Source: Gammaproteobacteria bacterium (lineage in GTDB: Bacteria > Pseudomonadota > Gammaproteobacteria > Steroidobacterales > JABDKV01). From it: a DNA stretch of 64,000 nucleotides. The first letter of the stretch is position 1. Every line of letters starts with the position of its first letter. This document shows, piece after piece, positions 14,401 to 23,528 of this stretch. Location of the stretch: assembly GCA_029862165.1 (NCBI GenBank), contig JAOTXU010000011.1, forward strand, positions 42,648 to 106,647, written 5' to 3'. The notes under the pieces were generated by a model, which was not told the DNA's origin, made no database searches, and saw nothing but the letters and a program-made list of their open reading frames with translations. The translations under genes were made by a program, and so were the position numbers.

Positions 14401-14551
14401 TGCAAGTGGATTGCGCACCTGCGCCGTGCGCCTTGAATAATTGATCACCGCGATTCTGGTTCTAAACCGCTTCTTAACGTGCACGGCTACGTATATCTTC
14501 GAATAGACACGCGCAGCATCGAAGCTCACGATTATTACAGAGGTGGCTACT

Positions 14552-16132
14552 ATGAACGCGCAAAAGTTGACTTTCTGCGGGTTGGGCGTGGTGTGTCTGG
14601 TTCTGCTCGGTGCATGTGGCGGTGGCAGCAGCGGACCAACGATTATCGTGCCCCCCAATCCTCCCCCAACAGAAGTTATCTCCGCGGTCGGCGTGATCAC
14701 GGAGTTGGGCAGCGTCACAGTCAGTGGCGTAGTTTACGGAACCAATACCGCGACGGTTATTGTCAACGGCCAGACTGCAAGCTTTTCTGATTTAAAGCTT
14801 GGGCAGATTGTCGACCTTGAAGGTACCATCGAAGTCAGCGGACCGAGAGGAACGGCTGAAGCGATCGATTATGAAGCCACTGTGCTCGGTCCGGTGGAAA
14901 GCATCGATGGCGCGCTTGGACGCTTAGTCGTAATGGGACAGACTGTCCTCACCGATGCCGACACAGTGTTTGCAGCAGGCATCGACCCGGGCACCTTTGA
15001 CGGACTCACCGTCGGTTCTAATGCACAAGTCAGTGGTTTTCTCAACGGTGCCGGCGAGGTTATCGCCAAACGGGTCGAATCCGACAGCGCCAGCACAGCC
15101 TTACAAGTTATTGGCAGCGTCGCCGGGCTAGACCTCGCGAATACATTGTTCAGCATCAATCGGCTGACTGTTGATTACAGCACCGCCACACTGATTGAAC
15201 TTCCGGCCGGGATGCCCGCCGAGGGTCTGTTTGTTTTGGCAAGAGGCACACTGGACAGCGGTATCCTGGTGGTCGACGAGCTTCTGAGTCTTTATGGGAC
15301 GGACGGCGGTACACCCGGCGAACGTTCCCGAGCTCAGGGCGTAGTCACTCGTTTCAATTCACCGACTGATTTCGAAATCAACGGTTTCCCGATCGTTACT
15401 GATGGCAGTACCGGTTTTGTAAACGGAACAATTGATGATCTGCAGGCCGATGCTCGAATTCACGTCGATGGAGACATCCGTACCGACGGCGCCAGCATCC
15501 TGGCGAGTGAGATTACCTTTGGCAGCGTCGCGGGGCCCACCGAGACCGTTACCTTTGAGCTGAGCGATTTCTCAGACATATCGGTTTTCAGTGTATTCAA
15601 CGTCGAAATCACGCAGGACCCTGCCTACCTGGTTGAGGTCACAATCGACACTGAGGATTCCAACCGGCTGGATATCAGTACTACTGGCTCGACACTCAGC
15701 ATGAGTTTGTTGCCAGCGACAGGAGAGGTCAACATCCAAACGCTCGAGGGCGTTGTTACCCTACCGGTACTCAACAGCATCGATCTCGACGGCGTTGTCA
15801 ACGTCACGCTGAACGATTTCGCGCAGTCTCTATTGGATGTTGACATCGATGGTGTGTCTCGACTGCAAAGTGACTCACTGATGATCGGTGAGTTGACGGC
15901 AGATGTTGCCGGTGTCAGTCAATTGGATCTGGGTGGTAGCCGTCCGCTGACCACAGCCAATATCGTTGTCAGTGGTGTTAGCACTGCAACCCTGAATATG
16001 GATGTTGGTTCGTCGATCACAGGTTCTGTTACAGGCGTGTCAACTATTTTTTATTACGGCACTGACGTGAATCTGAATGTCACGGCCGAAACCGGATCCA
16101 CCATCACTAGGCTCGGGGACACCAGACCCTAG
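14552..16132 (+). CDS. Lipoprotein with DUF5666 repeats and a DUF2807-like C-terminus
   Basis: A 526-residue lipoprotein. The signal peptide ends at the lipobox LGAC, followed by GGGSSGP and a proline linker (PPNPPP). From about residue 45 to 325 there are repeated beta units of the DUF5666 type (GVITELGSVTVSGVVYG; LGPVESIDGALGRLVV; GVVTRFNSPTDFEINGFPI). The last 180 residues form a beta-helix-like DUF2807 (GIN) domain with repeats such as VDIDGVSRLQSD and VSGVSTATLNMDVGSSI. Both domain types are typical of surface or periplasmic beta-rich proteins. The ATG at 14552 has AGAGG 7 bases upstream. A GTG 9 bases earlier is less likely. Confidence 0.82.
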   Translation: MNAQKLTFCGLGVVCLVLLGACGGGSSGPTIIVPPNPPPTEVISAVGVITELGSVTVSGVVYGTNTATVIVNGQTASFSDLKLGQIVDLEGTIEVSGPRGTAEAIDYEATVLGPVESIDGALGRLVVMGQTVLTDADTVFAAGIDPGTFDGLTVGSNAQVSGFLNGAGEVIAKRVESDSASTALQVIGSVAGLDLANTLFSINRLTVDYSTATLIELPAGMPAEGLFVLARGTLDSGILVVDELLSLYGTDGGTPGERSRAQGVVTRFNSPTDFEINGFPIVTDGSTGFVNGTIDDLQADARIHVDGDIRTDGASILASEITFGSVAGPTETVTFELSDFSDISVFSVFNVEITQDPAYLVEVTIDTEDSNRLDISTTGSTLSMSLLPATGEVNIQTLEGVVTLPVLNSIDLDGVVNVTLNDFAQSLLDVDIDGVSRLQSDSLMIGELTADVAGVSQLDLGGSRPLTTANIVVSGVSTATLNMDVGSSITGSVTGVSTIFYYGTDVNLNVTAETGSTITRLGDTRP

Positions 16133-16168
16133 CCTGAGACTGCAGTCAGAATAACAGGGGCTTTTTTT
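16131..16168 (+). terminator. Probable intrinsic terminator
   Basis: AGCCTG (16131-16136) can pair with CAGGGGCT (16155-16162) with a bulge, enclosing the palindrome GACTGCAGTC, and seven Ts follow (16162-16168). The stem is imperfect, but its position right after the lipoprotein stop codon and the T-run support it. Confidence 0.5.
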
Positions 16169-16474
16169 CCTGGTTGAGTCGAATGCGATCGGACGCTGTC
16201 CTGCAACCCCCTGGGGACAACCCGGGGGACGTTGCTCAGGGGCTGTTTCCACGTGTCTTTGACGTGATTAGATTATTCGCAAAATGCATTCGGCGATAAT
16301 TCACAGAGCAGATCACGCAGATCTTCGACTTCTGTTCGGTACAATGTCACGATCCGAGTGATTCAAGACCCCAAGCGAATCACCGGCATATAACACTTCA
16401 GCGCCCTCCCCGGTCTGCGGCTTATTCGCCCAAGAATGGCGCTCGTCTCCCCTGACGGCGGGTGCAACTGATGG
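16169..16474. other. Intergenic stretch between convergent genes
   Basis: No gene was seen. The segment contains C- and G-rich complementary runs (CAACCCCCTGGGG; CAACCCGGGGGAC) around 16204-16230 that may fold, and otherwise nothing I recognise. Confidence 0.35.
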
Positions 16475-17332
16475 CTATTTAAATACGACCGTCTTTTTAT
16501 CGTTAATAATCACCCGGTGTTGACAGTGCCACCAAACCGCCTTTGCCAACACGACCGTCTCAACATTCTGCCCCAACCTGGCAAGCGCTTCGCCGTCGTA
16601 ATAGTGCTCGACCCGCTGCACGTCTTGCTCGATGATAGGGCCTTCATCCAGGTCTTTCGTCACATAGTGGGCCGTCGCACCGATAACCTTCACGCCACGA
16701 TCAAAAGCCTGATGGTAAGGCTTTGCGCCTTTAAATCCGGGCAAGAATGAATGATGAATGTTGATGGCCCTACCTTCGATACGCTCGCACATTTTGTCGG
16801 AAAGAATTTGCATGTACCTTGCGAGCACAAGCAAATCAATTTGCTCACGGCCCATGATGTCCAGTATTTCTTTTTCCTGGCCCCATCTATTGTCAGGATC
16901 TACAGGCAGGTAGAAAAACGGAAGACCATACCACTCGACCTTGTCGCGAAATTTCTCGTGGTTGGACACAACGCCAACAATCTCGCCAGGCAGCTCATCT
17001 TCATGCCAGCGATTTAGCATGTCATTCAGGCAATGGCCGAATTTTGACACCGCAACAAGAATTCGCGGCTTTACGTTACCGTCGCTAATTTCCCATTTCA
17101 TCGACAGGCCGTCGGCTATCGGTGAAAATTGCTCCCTCAACGCCCCGACATCGGGTAGCGCTTGGTCATCAACGGGGGCAAAAACCCAGCGGGCAAAAAA
17201 GCGCTGGTTCTCGAGGTCGGTAAACTGTGATGCATCAAGAATCGTTGCGCCAAGAGAGTAAATAAACTCCGAGATGGCTCGGACTATGCCAATCCTCTCC
17301 GGGCAATCTGCGACCAGTACGTAGGTATCCAC
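16475..17332 (-). CDS. purU: Formyltetrahydrofolate deformylase
   Basis: A 285-residue enzyme that hydrolyses 10-formyltetrahydrofolate to formate and tetrahydrofolate, supplying formate for the PurT step of purine synthesis and balancing one-carbon units. An N-terminal ACT domain (about residues 1-80, starting YVLVADCPERIGIVRAISEF) is followed by the formyltransferase fold. The catalytic Asn-His-Asp set is visible: INIHHSFLPGFKGAKPYHQA, IGATAHYVTKDLDEGPII. Length agrees with E. coli PurU (280). It is transcribed alone, opposite to its neighbours. Confidence 0.95.
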   Translation of the reverse strand: MDTYVLVADCPERIGIVRAISEFIYSLGATILDASQFTDLENQRFFARWVFAPVDDQALPDVGALREQFSPIADGLSMKWEISDGNVKPRILVAVSKFGHCLNDMLNRWHEDELPGEIVGVVSNHEKFRDKVEWYGLPFFYLPVDPDNRWGQEKEILDIMGREQIDLLVLARYMQILSDKMCERIEGRAINIHHSFLPGFKGAKPYHQAFDRGVKVIGATAHYVTKDLDEGPIIEQDVQRVEHYYDGEALARLGQNVETVVLAKAVWWHCQHRVIINDKKTVVFK

Positions 17333-17636
17333 TATCTTAAGTATAACAAGCTAAGCTTTTCAGCAGGAACGTGCTCCGGGCGAGCATACTGAGAACTTGA
17401 CACATCACTATTCCCTTTCGTTACGCAACCTAACATAACTAACTCTAACGAGTGCGCGCAGCGCGACTCTTAACGTTCACGCGCTTAGAAAAAATAAATC
17501 AAGAATGACGTTTCGTCGACCTGAGATGGCCATTGGTCGGCTAAATACGGCTAGTTTTTCCGCTTTGTGACGGTGATTCACGCTCAAATGAGCCGTGTCC
17601 TATACCTTGCTCGACATCTTACAACTGGTGTTCAAA
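17333..17636. other. Intergenic region upstream of the minor-pilin operon
   Basis: No gene was seen. The region carries the divergent promoters of purU and fimT. I looked for a sigma54 -24/-12 element, common for pilus genes, and found no match. Confidence 0.35.
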
Positions 17637-18221
17637 ATGAAGTTGACATATCACAGTAACGCTAAAACGGAGCGCAAAGCGGGCATCCGCAATGACTCCG
17701 GCTTTACGCTGTTAGAAGCGATGGTCACGCTCGCTGTCGCAGGTATCCTCGCGATCGTCGCGGTTCCCGGGATGACGAATGTCTACCTGGACAACCGGCG
17801 TACAACGATCGTGAACGACTTCTTCTCGACGGTGCAGATCGCTCGCAGCGCTGCCATAACTCGTAATCAGCGTGTCGCGGTTTGCGCCGCTGCAGTTCCG
17901 ACCACCTGCGGAGGCTCATGGCACCAAGGCGTGCTTGTGTTTCAGGATACGGACCGGGATGCCCAACTCGATACGGGCGAACCCGTGCTGCACACGATCG
18001 GCGCGATGGACGGAATGTCTATTACAAGCACCGTATTTCCTACATTTTTAGTCTATCGCCCAAACGGCCGCGCGATGGTGAACAACATCCGGCAAAACAC
18101 CGGCGACATAGAAATCTGCGATCACCGTGGATCAACCCAGTCTCGAGTCGTGATTGTTGATACGAGTGGGCGTCCGAGAATTTCCAAAGTCGACTCCGCT
18201 GGAGTAGTCCCGTCATGCTGA
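17637..18221 (+). CDS. fimT: Type IV minor pilin, FimT/GspH family
   Basis: A 194-residue prepilin-like protein. The type III signal is clear: a short basic leader, then the PilD site G/FTLLEAMVTLAVAGILAIVAVPG with Glu at mature position 5. The C-terminal GspH domain contains the usual RSAAITRNQRVAVCAAA segment and disulfide-forming Cys residues (TTCGGSWHQG; EICDHRG). FimT/FimU minor pilins prime pilus assembly. It is the first gene of fimT-pilV-pilW-pilX-pilY1 and overlaps pilV by 7 bases. The frame extends upstream to a GTG at 17595, but the ATG at 17637 gives the expected leader length. Confidence 0.88.
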   Translation: MKLTYHSNAKTERKAGIRNDSGFTLLEAMVTLAVAGILAIVAVPGMTNVYLDNRRTTIVNDFFSTVQIARSAAITRNQRVAVCAAAVPTTCGGSWHQGVLVFQDTDRDAQLDTGEPVLHTIGAMDGMSITSTVFPTFLVYRPNGRAMVNNIRQNTGDIEICDHRGSTQSRVVIVDTSGRPRISKVDSAGVVPSC

Positions 18222-18781
18222 AATATCAATCCAATCCAACCGCACACTCGGGCTTCAGTCTGCTCGAAACCCTGATAGCGCTCGTGATCTTCTCTGTTGG
18301 CCTGCTGGGAACCGCTGCGATGCAGACGGTCACCAAGAAGGCGACCTATGACGCTGTACAACGTACGACAGCTGCCATGCTGGCTGCAGATCTGTTGGAG
18401 CGCATGCGGGCCAACCCAACAGTGCTCGATGACTACCTGGGTGTAGTAACAGCCATGCCAGCCGCGCCGGCCACAGACTGCGAGACCGTTACATGCGACC
18501 CCACTGAAATTTCCGTCTACGACCTTTGGTCTTTCGGTCGGGTAATTGACGGCGCGCTTGAGACCTCCGGCAGCAGTTCAAGCGGCGGACTATATGACCC
18601 GACACTGTGCGTGGGAGGGCCGGCTGATGGGTCTTCCGGAATCTATACGGTGGCAATCGCCTGGCGCGGTACCAGTGACATCCCGAACGTCTCGGCCAAT
18701 ACCTGCGGCGCAGGCCGATATGGCACAGCCAATGTGAACCGCCGCCTTCTGACATTTGCAACGTTTTTGGACGCAAGCTAA
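18215..18781 (+). CDS. pilV: Type IV pilus minor pilin PilV
   Basis: A 188-residue minor pilin with leader MLKYQSNPTAHSG and the cleavage site G/FSLLETLIALVIFSVGLLGTAAMQ, where Glu5 and the PilV-type LIALVIFSVGLLG helix are diagnostic. A Cys pair lies in ATDCETVTCDPTE, another in LCVGG and TCGAG. PilV, PilW, PilX and FimT/PilE-like proteins form the priming tip complex that presents PilY1. The stop codon overlaps the pilW start by one base. Confidence 0.9.
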   Translation: MLKYQSNPTAHSGFSLLETLIALVIFSVGLLGTAAMQTVTKKATYDAVQRTTAAMLAADLLERMRANPTVLDDYLGVVTAMPAAPATDCETVTCDPTEISVYDLWSFGRVIDGALETSGSSSSGGLYDPTLCVGGPADGSSGIYTVAIAWRGTSDIPNVSANTCGAGRYGTANVNRRLLTFATFLDAS

Positions 18782-19758
18782 TGCAATACCGATATCAACA
18801 ATCCGGCGTTACGCTGATTGAACTCATGCTCGCCATGACCATCGGCCTGATCATGATTGGCGGCGCAATTGCCCTATTCATCCAGTCCAACCGCAGTTTC
18901 GGCGAGAACGAGAAGATCTCCCGAATGCAGGATGATGCTCGCTTTGTATTAGGCGAATTGAGTCACGAACTGGCAAATGCCGGTTTCTGGGCTGAACTCA
19001 GTGATGCCGGGTCTGTGAATCCCGACACCAGTCTGACCATCGCCACCGACTGTGGTCCGGGGACGACGCCATGGGTGTACGACGCCACCACGCAGATTAC
19101 CGCTCTAGACAACGCTACCGCGGCGACGGCGACTGCTCAGTTCAGCTGTATCGACGGGACCGTCGTACAACCCGGAACAGACATTATCGGTATCAAGCGT
19201 ACTGCCGGCAACAACAGTGCGGCGCCGCTGGATGCCGGCGCTGTCTATGTCAAGAGTAATGGCATCGTTGGTTTACTTTTCAAGGATCCCGTGGCGGCAC
19301 CGCCTGCCGTGGCGGTTCCAGCCCCGGCAACCGACTGGTTATACGTGCCAAGCATCTGGTATGTGCGGACGCATGCCAATGATGCCGACTCGGCTGACGG
19401 TATTCCCACAATGTGTAGAAAATTTCTCGATACCAGTGGCACACCCTCGATGATCGAGGAATGCATGGCTCGCGGTGTCGAGGATCTGCAGATCGAGTTT
19501 GGCGTTGACACAGACGGAGACGGCGTTGTGGATCAATACCTTGCCAATCCCGCGGCCGCGTTGATGCCGCGGGTGATCGCAGTGCGGCTGTTCCTGTTGT
19601 CTCGCAGCGTGGATCCGCAGCAAGGCTATACCAACGGCAAGACCTATCAACTGGGTAACCGCGCCGCGGTCACGCCGAACGACAATTTTTATCGCCGGGT
19701 TTATGCGGCCACCGTGACTACACGGAACCTCCGCAACCAGGCACGTCTTGGATTTTAA
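18781..19758 (+). CDS. pilW: Type IV pilus minor pilin PilW
   Basis: A 325-residue minor pilin with leader MQYRYQQSG and the site G/VTLIELMLAMTIGLIMIGGAIALF. The first segment after the helix (SNRSFGENEKISRMQDDARFVLGELSHELANAGFWAEL) is typical of PilW, as is the C-terminal YRRVYAATVTTRNLRN block. It works with PilV and PilX in the pilus tip complex. It is translationally coupled to pilV, and pilX follows after 3 bases. Confidence 0.9.
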   Translation: MQYRYQQSGVTLIELMLAMTIGLIMIGGAIALFIQSNRSFGENEKISRMQDDARFVLGELSHELANAGFWAELSDAGSVNPDTSLTIATDCGPGTTPWVYDATTQITALDNATAATATAQFSCIDGTVVQPGTDIIGIKRTAGNNSAAPLDAGAVYVKSNGIVGLLFKDPVAAPPAVAVPAPATDWLYVPSIWYVRTHANDADSADGIPTMCRKFLDTSGTPSMIEECMARGVEDLQIEFGVDTDGDGVVDQYLANPAAALMPRVIAVRLFLLSRSVDPQQGYTNGKTYQLGNRAAVTPNDNFYRRVYAATVTTRNLRNQARLGF

Positions 19759-19761
19759 AAC

Positions 19762-20253
19762 ATGATGAAATCACCAAAAATCTCAACACAGACTGGCGCA
19801 GCACTGGTGACTACATTGCTGATACTCGTCGTCGTCACGATCACCAGCCTGGCTGCAATACGATCCAGCCGCCTGGAACTGCGTATGGCCGGCAATATGG
19901 AGACCAAGCTGCAGGCTTTCCAGTCTGCACAGGCTCTGGCCGATGCCGTATTCGCGACGCCCGCGATGATCCCGGTAATCGGCGGACCCGGCTACTCTGT
20001 TTGTACACCCGGCCTAACCGGCTGTGACCGCAACGACATCACCGTTACGGGCCTTGCTGGCCATATTACCGACGGGAAGTTAACCGGTCTCGTGCAACAG
20101 GTTGCCGAGGGCATCGTGCCACGCGGACTGGAGACCAGTGCCGACAAGTTTGGTGCCGTGCGTTACCGGGTCAATACAACTTTTGACCGCAGCTCTGAGA
20201 ATCTCGGCCGTGCCGATATCGTGCAGGGGATGTTGATCCTCGTGCCCAAATAG
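19762..20253 (+). CDS. pilX: Type IV pilus minor pilin PilX
   Basis: A 163-residue protein with the PilX N-terminal pattern: MMKSPKISTQTGAALVTTLL, where the usual cleavage motif has A instead of F and no Glu5, followed by the membrane helix LLILVVVTITSLAA and the RLELRMAGNMETKLQAFQSA motif. The C-terminal part is short and contains one likely disulfide (VCTPGLTGC). It sits between pilW and pilY1, as in other gammaproteobacterial minor-pilin operons. Confidence 0.88.
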   Translation: MMKSPKISTQTGAALVTTLLILVVVTITSLAAIRSSRLELRMAGNMETKLQAFQSAQALADAVFATPAMIPVIGGPGYSVCTPGLTGCDRNDITVTGLAGHITDGKLTGLVQQVAEGIVPRGLETSADKFGAVRYRVNTTFDRSSENLGRADIVQGMLILVPK

Positions 20254-20276
20254 TAATACGTAGAGGATTTAGAAAC

Positions 20277-23200
20277 ATGCGACCGATCAAATACACCGTG
20301 GGTGTCTTGCTGCTGGCTTTATGCGGCACTGTGCTCGCTGACGACACGGACATTTACACCGATGCCGGAATCACCGGCAATGAGCCGATGGTGATGTTCT
20401 TTCTCGACTACCGGCCCAACCTGAGTTCCGTGGTGTGTTCCAATGTCAACAGCAGCTGCGACCAGGCTGATTATTTCCGTGGGGATCCCAACATCGCGCC
20501 TGACGTGCCGTCATCTGGCAGATTTACGCTCTATGACGTGTTGCGATTTTCACTCCAACAGGTGTTTGCGCGCACTGAAGGTGTGCAAGTCGGTTTGATG
20601 CTAAACCACCGTAATACCTGTTCGGGCGACCCCTCTAGCGGTCCAGGTATAACCGACTGCAGCAACGGATCCTACATTCCTTTCGGTTTCAGGCCTCTGA
20701 ATGACACTACCCGTGAAGATTTCGCCGCGATGTTGGCAGATCTGCCGCTCCCGTCGAATAACAACAACTCCCACAAAAACCAGGCTGAGGAGAAGGATTT
20801 CGAACTTTTTCGTTATCTGACCGGCCAGGGTGTGTATAACGGGCACAATGGCTGGGACGACTTCGATACAGACAACACCACGAATATAGATATGGAACCT
20901 CTGTCAACGCCCTGGGACACCACCATCGAAGTGGCTGACGGCGCCGGCGGATTTCGCTACATATCTCCGCTGACTGCGGGGGCAGTCTGCAGCAAAATCT
21001 TTCTGGTTAATCTCACCTTCGGCGTATTCAATCAGTTCGACGATTCGGATCGCGCGATACTCGAATCGAAGAGCTCAGGCGGTATGGATTTCCCGGTGGG
21101 GACAAGCAATGTGGACTACATCGACACGACCCGGCGGCTGTACGAGCTGGACCTTGCCGATGGCACCTATCCTGGTATCCCGGACGTACCGGGTATACAG
21201 AACGTGGCCTCGTATTTTGTCGCGCCGACCGCCAACCCCAACCCTTTCCTCCAAGATCTCGCGATAGCAGGCGGCTCGGAGTTTGTCTATCCAGTCAGCG
21301 ACGACCCGTCGGCACTGGTTGCGACGCTGGAGAATCTTTTCGCCAATATTATCAGCGTCAGCAATACTTTTGTGCCGGTATCGTTGCCGGTCAATGCCTT
21401 CAACCGCTCCGAAGTCGTAAACGATGTCTTTCTCGCCCTGTTCGAAGCACAGGCTGAGGGACGTCCGGGGTGGGTAGGCAACCTGAAGAAACTCAAACTG
21501 GGCGCGGAGAACGCCGCTGGCCAGATCGAACTGATTGATGCGCTGGGCAACAATGCAGTAGCGCTGGACGGACGCATCCGCGACGATGCGCTGACCTTCT
21601 GGACCGATCCGGTCGCGCTGCCTGCACCAGATCCTGATACCACCGAGGTGGCCGGACGCGACGGGCGGTTTATTACACGCGGTGGTGCCGGACAAAAACT
21701 TCCCGGTTATATTGCCGGTAGTCCGGGAGCCGTCAACGGGCCACTGTCCCGCACACTTTACTATGACAGCGGTGCATCCGCTCTGAGTGCGTTCAATGCG
21801 GATGCAGCGACTGCCACGGCATTACAAAGTGCCCTGGGTGCCACGAGTCGCGGAGAGGCCGAGGATTTGATTGCACATGCCCGGGGTCTCGATATCGATG
21901 ATCTCGATAACGACTCGGATAGCAGCGAGGCACGGCCGTGGCTAATGGGCGATCCTGTGCACTCCAGACCGGCGTCAATCAACTATGGTGCCCGCGCCGG
22001 TCACACGGCGACCAACCCACTCATCTATGTGGCCATGGGCACCAATGACGGCTACCTGCACTTCATCCGTAACACGGCATCGGACGGGACTCAGCTCGGA
22101 CGCGAAAGCTGGGGCTTCATGCCGCAAGAAGTTATGGGTATCCGGCGCCAGCTCCGTACCAATGCTCCCACGGGTGATCATCCGTATGGGGTCGACGGCG
22201 TTCCCGTCGTATTCAAGAACGACACCAATCAAAACGGTACGATCGAGGCCGGTGAGCAGGTCTTACTGATATTTGGTCTGCGCCGTGGCGGCAAAGCCTA
22301 CTACGCTATGGATGTCAGCAATCCCGAAAGCCCGAATCTGCTCTGGAAGATTACCAACAGCGGTAATTTTGCCGAACTCGGACAAACTTTTTCGACTCCC
22401 CGGATTGCCCATATCGACACAGGAACCGGTCCGCGACCGGCTTTAATCTTCGGTGGCGGTTACGACACTAACAAGGATTCGCGCTCTGGCGTCGGAAGTA
22501 ATGATTCTGAAGGCAATGCGATTTACGTGGTCGACCTGGCCACCGGCAACCTGATCTGGAAAGCAATCGGCGGCGGCGGTGCCTCTACCGGAACCGTTTT
22601 CCAGAATGCGGATCTTACAGACAGTATCCCGTCAGATGTCACCATTGCGGATACCAACGGCAACGGTCTCACAGATCGCATACTCGTGGGCGATACCGGT
22701 GGCAACGTCTGGCGTGCCGATCTCGCCGGCACTGACACTGCCAACTGGAAGCTTACCCGCCTTGCTGTGTTGGGCCGGCATGATACAGCCACCGTCGCTA
22801 ATGACAGACGATTCTTTCACCGGCCGGACTTTGTTCATTCGCGTGACCTAACCGGACCTTTCGATGCGGTGATCCTCGGTTCCGGCGACCGCGCCGATCC
22901 CACGGACCAAGGCGGTCTGGTCGAGAACCATATCTTTATGATCAAGGATCGTCACACAGCGGCGGGTTCAGGCGCGAACACCAACTTCACAGTCAGCCAA
23001 ATTGCTGACGTCACTGATAATTGTTTACAGGACGATAGCTGTGCGACTCCTCCGGACCTCTCAAACGGATGGCTTATTAAACTCGAACGTCGCGCTGAAA
23101 AGGTGCTGGCATCACCGCTGACCATGGCGGGAACAATCTTCATGACGTCGTTTGTACCTGCGGCGCCGCCAGCGGGTATTCCGACCGAGTGTAAACTTCC

Positions 23201-23468
23201 AGAGGGTGACGGTTATCTGTATGCGTTAAGCCTGCAAGAGGGCACAGCCACGCGCAATTACAATGATACCGACAACCCGACTGACGATCCGGATTCGCCG
23301 AACTCGAGAGATGACCGCGACACCAAACTCCTCTCCTCCGGAATCCCGGCGGAAGTTGTGGCATTGCCGCCCAGTAAGATTCTCAGACCTGACCTGGTCA
23401 CCGAGGACACCGGCACCAATGTGCGCTGGAAAACTTATTGGAACGAAGTTGAAGATTTGGATCTGTAA
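20277..23468 (+). CDS. pilY1: Type IV pilus tip adhesin / calcium-binding protein PilY1
   Basis: A 1063-residue secreted protein with signal peptide MRPIKYTVGVLLLALCGTVLA. The N-terminal half (about 25-360) is divergent and probably von Willebrand A-like. The C-terminal half (about 550-1000) is the conserved PilY1 beta-propeller (EARPWLMGDPVHSRPA; YVAMGTNDGYLHF; GGYDTNKDSR; DTGGNVWRADL). A calcium-binding EF-hand-like loop is visible as NDTNQNGTIEAGE (about residues 649-661). In Pseudomonas the bound calcium controls pilus extension and retraction. PilY1 is the surface-sensing adhesin at the pilus tip. A strong terminator follows immediately. Confidence 0.93.
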   Translation: MRPIKYTVGVLLLALCGTVLADDTDIYTDAGITGNEPMVMFFLDYRPNLSSVVCSNVNSSCDQADYFRGDPNIAPDVPSSGRFTLYDVLRFSLQQVFARTEGVQVGLMLNHRNTCSGDPSSGPGITDCSNGSYIPFGFRPLNDTTREDFAAMLADLPLPSNNNNSHKNQAEEKDFELFRYLTGQGVYNGHNGWDDFDTDNTTNIDMEPLSTPWDTTIEVADGAGGFRYISPLTAGAVCSKIFLVNLTFGVFNQFDDSDRAILESKSSGGMDFPVGTSNVDYIDTTRRLYELDLADGTYPGIPDVPGIQNVASYFVAPTANPNPFLQDLAIAGGSEFVYPVSDDPSALVATLENLFANIISVSNTFVPVSLPVNAFNRSEVVNDVFLALFEAQAEGRPGWVGNLKKLKLGAENAAGQIELIDALGNNAVALDGRIRDDALTFWTDPVALPAPDPDTTEVAGRDGRFITRGGAGQKLPGYIAGSPGAVNGPLSRTLYYDSGASALSAFNADAATATALQSALGATSRGEAEDLIAHARGLDIDDLDNDSDSSEARPWLMGDPVHSRPASINYGARAGHTATNPLIYVAMGTNDGYLHFIRNTASDGTQLGRESWGFMPQEVMGIRRQLRTNAPTGDHPYGVDGVPVVFKNDTNQNGTIEAGEQVLLIFGLRRGGKAYYAMDVSNPESPNLLWKITNSGNFAELGQTFSTPRIAHIDTGTGPRPALIFGGGYDTNKDSRSGVGSNDSEGNAIYVVDLATGNLIWKAIGGGGASTGTVFQNADLTDSIPSDVTIADTNGNGLTDRILVGDTGGNVWRADLAGTDTANWKLTRLAVLGRHDTATVANDRRFFHRPDFVHSRDLTGPFDAVILGSGDRADPTDQGGLVENHIFMIKDRHTAAGSGANTNFTVSQIADVTDNCLQDDSCATPPDLSNGWLIKLERRAEKVLASPLTMAGTIFMTSFVPAAPPAGIPTECKLPEGDGYLYALSLQEGTATRNYNDTDNPTDDPDSPNSRDDRDTKLLSSGIPAEVVALPPSKILRPDLVTEDTGTNVRWKTYWNEVEDLDL

Positions 23469-23474
23469 TCACTA

Positions 23475-23510
23475 CCACCGCGAGCCATGTGTGGCTCGCG
23501 GTGGGTTTTT
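23475..23510 (+). terminator. Strong intrinsic terminator between pilY1 and pilE
   Basis: CCACCGCGAGCCA (23475-23487), loop TGTG, TGGCTCGCGGTGG (23492-23504) form a perfect 13-base-pair stem followed by GTTTTT. It ends only 18 bases before the pilE start codon. Confidence 0.93.
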
Positions 23511-23528
23511 AAAATATTGGAGTATGCA

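Noticed and set aside
17333..17636. Sigma54 promoter for the minor-pilin operon
   Set aside because: No TGGC-N8-TTGC-type element with correct spacing was found.
21075..21695. 206-codon minus-strand frame inside pilY1
   Set aside because: Antisense to a conserved coding region; an artefact of high-GC codon bias.
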